Shown here one piece after another: positions 58,455 to 64,000 of a DNA stretch of 64,000 bases. Position 1 is the first letter of the stretch; each line of letters begins with the position of its first letter. The stretch comes from Cristatella mucedo (taxonomy: Eukaryota; Bryozoa; Phylactolaemata; Cristatellidae), in NCBI GenBank assembly GCA_009760855.2, contig WPIO01000009.1, positions 4,373,001-4,437,000 of the forward strand, in the 5' to 3' direction. A model generated the notes under the pieces. That model was given only the letters and a program-made list of their open reading frames with translations, ran no database searches and was not told where the DNA came from. Made by a program: the position numbers and the translations under genes.

Positions 58455-58602
58455 TAATTAATTATAATTCATTCGTATAGCGCCCCAAGAGAACTTAATC
58501 TCTATTCAGGTGCTTCACATATGCCTCGGGGCTCGAGCCGACGATCTCAGCCAGACCTTGGTCGGGGCGAGCACCTTAACCGCTTGACCAAACCAGCTTT
58601 AT
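58455..58602 (-). mobile_element. tRNA-derived SINE, family 2, with LINE-A-like 3' end
   Basis: On the minus strand: gctggtttggtcaagcggtt aaggtgctcgcc (A-box region), B-box ggctcgagcccc, then a 3' part gaatagagattaagttctct with gcgctatacgaatg mirroring the LINE-A 3' module, and an ATTAATTA tail. Confidence 0.85.
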
Positions 58603-58983
58603 CGTCCGCATCAAGATGAAGCAATACCGCTTAGGCTCATCTGCCAATGTGTAAGTGAAGATGTTGACCTTGCCGACCTTCACTTTTCACCTCGCTGACC
58701 TTCGCCTCGAGCTTGTCCGAGGTATACTGGCTGCGCTGCTCTGGAGCCAGGTGCTTCGAGCCACCACAGCAGGTTGCCTCGTGCAACACTCCGGAAGTGA
58801 GCGCAAACGCAAGCTAATCCCAGTCGACAGCAGCTCGGCCAGCAGCGCCTTGGCTGGAGACAATTAGCTATGCGTGATACGGGGTGCCGAGCACGGCCAA
58901 AGCCTGCACGCAATGACTCACAAGCCGATGTGTGCGAGCGAGCTCTTCCGCAGAAACCACCTTCTGTGGCGCCCTCACCTTGA

Positions 58984-59587
58984 CGCGGTGGCAAGTCGAC
59001 TGACGTGCTGAGGATCCGAATCGCTGGTAACACTAGCCGCAGCAGCAGAGTTGCTGTCTGCTCGCCCGCAAGCAGCCCTATGAGCTTCGTTGCTGCTGCT
59101 GCTGCTCTTGCAGCTGTCAGAACGCGTCGCCGACAGAACTGTGACGCATTCGGCTTGCTGCTGCTGCTGCTGCTGCGGCACAGCTCGCTCTGTCTGGCTG
59201 ACATCGAGCGACGACGCGTCACGCTGAGCGACGACGGGTGCTGGCAGCTCTGGCGGATGCAGGTGGCCATCCGACGGACCAACGGGTGACCGCAGCGACT
59301 GGGACGAGGCCGCTGGCTGCGTGCCGGCGCCCTCACTCGCAACCGCTGCTGCGACGCGGCTCTCGACAGCACCCGCCGCTGCCGGCGAAGCGAGCCCGTC
59401 CTCGGTGGCGGCTGGAGCGTCCTTTCCAGACGGACTCGCGACGCACGACGGGCCGGCGGCCGGCTTTGCGGCGACGGCGGCCACCACGTGACTCGGGTCG
59501 GTGCTGAGCTTGAGGATGTTGCGCAACGAGGCTGGTGCCGTGGCTGGCAGCTGGACCGATGGCATCGGAGCGGCAGGCATGTGCTGT
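58984..59587 (-). CDS. Exon with polyQ tract, unrecognised gene
   Basis: On the minus strand a good acceptor (atttcgttcttgacag) precedes 59587, and a donor CAAG|GTGAGG lies at 58983. The frame is open throughout, about 200 codons. It has an ordered N-terminal island (APASLRNILKLSTDPSHVV), an Ala/Ser-rich middle, a polyQ of seven near residue 135, then Ser-rich sequence. Bounded by consensus sites at both ends, it is the best supported exon of the minus-strand gene. Function unknown; probably a disordered regulatory protein. Confidence 0.55.
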
Positions 59588-59852
59588 CAAGAACGAAATT
59601 TGCTCAGAGCTACAGAGAGCAAGCAAGCATCGCTACCCGAGCCGGCAGTGAAAGAACCTGCTCCTATGGATCGATGCCCTAATGGTCATGCGGAGAAGGC
59701 CAATCATCACGGACACGCCAGTCCATGATGGGTGGCAGCAAGACTTCTCGCTCAACACTTGAATTTGCAGGCAATGCACCGACTTCAAGAGCATCAGCAC
59801 AGCGCCCAACATGCAGCTGCTCAACCTCTGTCGAATAGATTGCTCTCTAGCA

Positions 59853-60640
59853 AAATAATAATAACAATAATAATAATAATAACAGGATATTTGTATATCA
59901 TGCCGAGAGAATCAAATATCTATCTAGGCGCTTTACACCTTGCTCCGAGAAAAGTAATACACAAGAGTTAATGTCAAGCTAAACATCATGCTTAGAGCAG
60001 CACACCAGAGCACACAAAAAGACACTCGGACCCACAGGTTAGTAGGACCCCTGGTTAGCTAGCAACATGCACCTAGCACGCATTGAAAGTTGATGTGTCT
60101 TTAGCTGAGACTTAAAATATGCAAAGTCATTGCAGGTGGTGATAGAGGCAAGAAGCAAGTTCCAGACTTTCGGTGCATACAAATTGAAGGCCTGATCACC
60201 AAATTTCATCGCGAATAACGGTGAGACGACTGTAAATCATGGAGTAGGTGATCTGGAGGAGCAAGGAGTTTAGATGAGGTAGGCTGGTGCAGGTGAGCCG
60301 TGATGGCACACTAGGTAAGGCGGTTGCTTTTCACAACCTCGGTTCCGAGGTCATGGGTTCGAACCGTGCGGTGGGCCATGTGTGGCTGTATTGCCACTGC
60401 AAGCGGTGGTGATAGCCGTCAAGACTCTTCTGTCGCTATACAAAAGAGGCTGTTAAATCAGCTAGTATTTACTTTATTTTTTTATTTGCAAGCGAGTGAT
60501 GCAACCTATCAACTAGAAACAGACAGACAGATGATATCGAGGCCAATTCGAGGCTTAATAAGGAGCCGATGAAGCCCAGTGAATAGCAAGGACTTGTTTT
60601 GACTGCAAGATGTGAAAATACCTAACCATGATAACATGAA
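59853..60640 (-). mobile_element. LINE-A-related 3' fragment, other subfamily, split by a SINE
   Basis: Reversed (ATT)n tail, module ctaggcgctttacacc, a 3' UTR diverged from the other copies, then C-terminal remnants (gttccagactttcggtgcat, aggcctgatcacc). Resumes after the SINE at 60491. Confidence 0.72.
60292..60490 (+). mobile_element. tRNA-derived SINE, family 1, complete copy
   Basis: gagccgtgatggcacactag (head), B-box gggttcgaacc, body gcaagcggtggtgatagcc and caaaagaggctgttaaatca, tail (tttattt). It is inserted in the flanking LINE. Confidence 0.88.
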
Positions 60641-62067
60641 ATATTATGCAAAATGCAACCATGTGCAGGCTACAACCACTTTAACATAATTAGAGCGATA
60701 CGTTATGTTCAATTACTTCTGGTGATGGGCCAAAGAATGGAACAATTTTCTCAGTGTCCTCACCCCTTTGAGCCATATAGAGAGCACCACAAAGCATTAT
60801 AACCTGATCATCATGACTCGGTAGTAGCTACAAATAGAAATTGAGGCAAGCACACCCTCGAAATGTACAAACAAGCCTATATACACCTCCAACTCTAATG
60901 TCTCGCATAGCACGTGACAGCATTTGATGCTGTGGATTTTTTCTAGGTCCATCCCACACGAGCCGTTCAAGACCAGCCATTGCTAGATATTGAGCGTCTA
61001 CACCTGTCGAGGCCATGGTTTGCCCAGCTTAAACGCAGGCACGGCAATGGCACGTGAGAGCATGCGACCTGTTTACTAGAGCAGACCGTGTACTCATAAA
61101 TGGTCTAACTCTGGATAAAAAGCAGAAAGACGGCTATTTTAGCTTGAGACACGTGAAGTTCAATGTCACTCTCAAAATAATATCAACACACTGGCGCACG
61201 ACCTGCCGGCTCCTGAAATGCAATGCCCATAATTACGACCGCTGAGCACGGCCATTGACATTGAGCTAGACACCGAAAATAAATAAGCAGGCTTACGAAC
61301 AGCGAGATTCGAAGAGCGAACAGAGATGTTCAATTATGTAGCACTATCTTTCAGGGATTGATTTACGATTTCCGTTCCGGCTAATCCATCAAGAGCAGTC
61401 CCTTACAGTGCCGGTCTGCCGATCGATGAGTCGTTGAAATGAAGGCTGCATACAGCCTCCAAGAGAGTCTTTCTGAGTCACCTGTCGAACCAACGATCTA
61501 AGGTAGCTTTGCTACTAAAGGCGGGTACTTGATAGTGCTGCTTCAAACATTTTCGCTAGGTTCTTACCGTTAGGTGTGCTACAGGTGCCAGGACCAAACG
61601 TTTGACATGCTGTACCGTTCCTCACCCCTGTGATAGATTGGCAGACGTAACAGTAACAACATGCACATTACGTTACGATAGAAACGTTTCCAAACCAGAG
61701 TTGTGCGATTCCTGTGGATTCTTGCAAAACGAACGAGTGTGGTTTTGAACCATGCAAATAGGAACTGAGAAGTGCTGCTCAAATTAATGTAAAGTGAACC
61801 GGCTTGCTATGACCTTCGTAAAGAAAACAAGACACGCATAACTGGTTGCCTTAAAAATGATCAGCCCTGGGCAGAGACACCGTCTAGGAAGCAGGAAATA
61901 TCCTCGAACGATGGTTGCCAGTTCCAAACACGGTTAAATTTTGGATGTGGTATAGCTTCATAATATTGTCTGTGCAATTACCGACTTTCAGAGTTCGTCA
62001 GTGAACGAGCATTCTCACTTTCAGTTTGCATGTTCTATTTTCTCATAGCACCAATACGTTTCTGACT
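60641..62067. other. No gene seen
   Basis: Intergenic; frames below 70 codons without motif. Confidence 0.45.
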
Positions 62068-62146
62068 GTAACTCGGTAACTCCGCAATGCCACCAGGACC
62101 AAGCGGTTTTGCACTGGGAGTTTCCTATAGCACACGCCAAGCCTAG
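62068..62146 (-). mobile_element. LINE-B 3' end scrap
   Basis: ctgtaactcggtaactccgc, ccaccaggacc and tatagcacacgccaagccta match the LINE-B terminus. Confidence 0.65.
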
Positions 62147-62875
62147 ATGACTAAATTTCGACGCTCATTCTGCATGCGGATAAAGTCGAAGACGATCAGA
62201 GTGCGATTTGTGCAAGCTCGCATCAGCAGGAACATCAGCAAGAGCATCAAGCACGAGTCATCGGCAGGCAAAGTCGCCGCCCAAGAGCAAGCCGGCAAGT
62301 TGGCAGGGGGGGCTGACATGAGACCATACCGCGAATGCGGCTTTGCTATCCTTCGATGGGCTGCCGCCGCCGTGCCTGGATGGACTGCCTGTACCCTTTG
62401 GCTGCAGACGTGCGTACACATCCTGAAACGAGGAGAACCACGCGAATGTGACAGCAAGATGAGGTTAGGACGAGACGAAGACAAACCACTAGTTCAATGG
62501 GGGAGAGCTCATGGGATCGGCGCAGTATCAGTACACAAAGCGAATTGCTCTCGTCTGCCGATGGCCAGGGAGCCAATCGATCTGTGCTCGTGCACGGCGT
62601 CTTACTCGCACAGCACCGCCGCCGCCGGGGCCCCCCCCACCTGCACCACGGAACTCATGCGGAGCAGCTCACTCTTCGCTCACACGATCGCTCTTGAGCG
62701 CAGCATGGGCACGGAATGCGTGCCTGGAGTGCGCCATACAGAGAACTCACGGGCACAGCACGGGCTGCAATCGTGCAAACCTGCTACTAACACTAATCAG
62801 TTGCTATGCTTTCTATCCAGCTTATGCGAGTGCCTAGAAAGAGATTTGGTTCGTGCTCAGGCGATAGAAAAATGA
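62147..62875 (+). CDS. Unrecognised 242-codon ORF, doubtful
   Basis: ATG at 62147, next to a LINE-B end. Basic, Arg/Ser/Cys-rich product with no domain. The final part overlaps a sequence like the LINE-A 3' module (gtgcctagaaagagattt), which argues against a real gene. Confidence 0.2.
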   Translation: MTKFRRSFCMRIKSKTIRVRFVQARISRNISKSIKHESSAGKVAAQEQAGKLAGGADMRPYRECGFAILRWAAAAVPGWTACTLWLQTCVHILKRGEPRECDSKMRLGRDEDKPLVQWGRAHGIGAVSVHKANCSRLPMAREPIDLCSCTASYSHSTAAAGAPPTCTTELMRSSSLFAHTIALERSMGTECVPGVRHTENSRAQHGLQSCKPATNTNQLLCFLSSLCECLERDLVRAQAIEK

Positions 62876-63635
62876 GCTGCTATTCTATTATTAATTACCA
62901 TAAGTCGGTTAACCGTAAGCCGGATGTATACAGCCTTACAAACCTAAAAGTTAAGATGCTACTGGAAGAAAAGAAAAAACATCGTATGTCACCCTCGGGA
63001 GTTGAACCGGTGACGCTGCAACCAGAGGTGAGAGCCATACCGAGTTGCCCATCACCATCGATGCCCTCTCTGATTTTCTTTCTCTACTAACAGGCTGGCA
63101 GGGAAGCAAAGGACGGGAAGCTGCTATAACGGCAACAACCCCACAGCAGGTGCAGCAGTGGCCACTGCCCTTGGAGCAGTCTGACACTCAACGAGCGTCA
63201 CGTGGTTGCCTGGTCACCTGATCGCCGGGCTGGTGTTTCTACTGTCACGCAATGTAATGAAGTCTGTCAGGTGAGTGCGCAAGGCCGTGTCGGCTCTTTA
63301 ACAAAAATGGCACAGAGCAAATGTGCATCCCATTCAGCGAGTTAATGGTTTGGGGACTGCCAGTGTCCTCTCGAGTTTCCAGCCAGAACACTGGAATGGC
63401 CCTTCTGAAACGATCGCTCTCTATAAGCAAACCGGCACCACTCACAGTTAGAATAGTAGACTGCTCGACAGCCCTCCACAGGACTCGAGCCCTGCGGGAT
63501 AAGTAAAAAGGCCTGGGTAGAGATTAAAGTTCCTTAAAAATCTATGCAAACTAACTAATCTGTATCTTCGGTGCTATCCGAGCAAAGCGCTGTGGCCACT
63601 GACTGGCAGTCGAGTAAAAACGACCGACGAGCAAA

Positions 63636-63854
63636 ATGGCGGTGGGCCAGTGTCAGCGAACTCACGCACTCTTCCATTGGGCAGATCATCGCCACGCGCC
63701 AGGAGCTCCGCAGCAAAACTCGCTCGCACTTCAGCAAGGAGGAGGCGACTCCCACGAGGAAGCCTTTGCGTGGAAGCCGGATGCCCGCAATACCGAGTTC
63801 GACGGGGCATACAGAGCTGAAGTAGCCACTTTGCGAACGACCGCAAAATGCTAG
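63636..63854 (+). CDS. Short ORF with good start context, doubtful
   Basis: AAAATGGCG context and 72 codons ending in AKC-stop. Overlapping frames exist on both strands. No motif. Confidence 0.2.
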   Translation: MAVGQCQRTHALFHWADHRHAPGAPQQNSLALQQGGGDSHEEAFAWKPDARNTEFDGAYRAEVATLRTTAKC

Positions 63855-63900
63855 GACACGCTCGTGGCTCGGACACGCTCGTGGCTAGGACACGCTCGCC
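63850..63900 (+). repeat. 17-bp tandem repeat, three units
   Basis: gctaggacacgctcgtg, gctcggacacgctcgtg and gctaggacacgctcgcc in direct succession. Confidence 0.95.
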
Positions 63901-63933
63901 GGCAGCCGGCCGCAGGCGCCAGATCCACTAGGC

Positions 63934-64000
63934 CAGCGGCTCTCAACCTGCGGGTTGCGACCCCTCTGGGGGTCGAACGACCCTTTCACAGGGGCCGCTT
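63934..64000 (+). mobile_element. hAT transposon terminus (SPIN/Charlie-like), cut by window end
   Basis: cagcggctctcaacctgcgg followed by gttgcgacccc and gggggtcgaacgaccctttc is the typical start of hAT-Charlie/SPIN-type elements. It is preceded by the 8-mer cactaggc (63926-63933), compatible with the hAT CTAG-centred target. The rest lies outside the window. Confidence 0.75.

Noticed and set aside
60292-60490. True tRNA gene, from A-box and B-box
   Set aside because: No complete cloverleaf; five sister copies share the same non-tRNA body and tail, so it is a SINE.

Overview
The window reads as nuclear DNA of a metazoan, most likely an invertebrate. It has intron-bearing C2H2 zinc-finger exons and GC-rich CAG/CTG-laden exons. 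Most of the rest is transposon debris: CR1/L2-type LINEs with (ATT)n tails, a second LINE with TAATG/CATTA tails, two tRNA-derived SINE families, a pogo/Tigger element, hAT elements, an R2-like endonuclease fragment and a possible solo LTR. I see no bacterial operons, CRISPR arrays or rRNA. The species cannot be named from the sequence; a lophotrochozoan such as a mollusc is only a guess.

Layout. 1-3.7 kb and 16.6-19.4 kb are two copies of a segmental duplication carrying a multi-finger C2H2 gene. The right copy looks intact. The left copy is frameshifted, and a LINE sits in its intron at a site that is empty in the right copy. 3.9-16.1 kb is an intergenic repeat field. 20.0-23.6 kb is a nearly full-length but dead LINE. 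29.5-51.9 kb is repeats: R2-like, pogo/Tigger and hAT elements, each DNA transposon broken by a LINE. 52.7-59.6 kb is GC-rich and holds candidate exons of one minus-strand gene with polyQ/Ser/Ala-rich segments and a C-terminal coiled coil; I do not recognise the family. The window ends inside a hAT terminus resembling SPIN/Charlie-type elements.

The outstanding signal is 23.6-29.5 kb, an AT-rich block interrupted by host LINEs. Read with TGA as Trp, it contains the C-terminal half of a family-B DNA polymerase (motif B, the T-x-x-A-R helix, motif C as DTE, the AP-x-x-Y segment). About 3 kb downstream on the same strand is a phage/mitochondrial-type single-subunit RNA polymerase (RVYP box, degenerate motif A, LP...LY..VA, KVVKRPV motif B, IHSLD...IND). 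A protein-primed DNA polymerase plus a phage-type RNA polymerase, both in a TGA=Trp code, is the signature of linear mitochondrial plasmids (invertrons). I infer a decayed nuclear integration of such a plasmid in an animal genome. Both genes are pseudogenes now.
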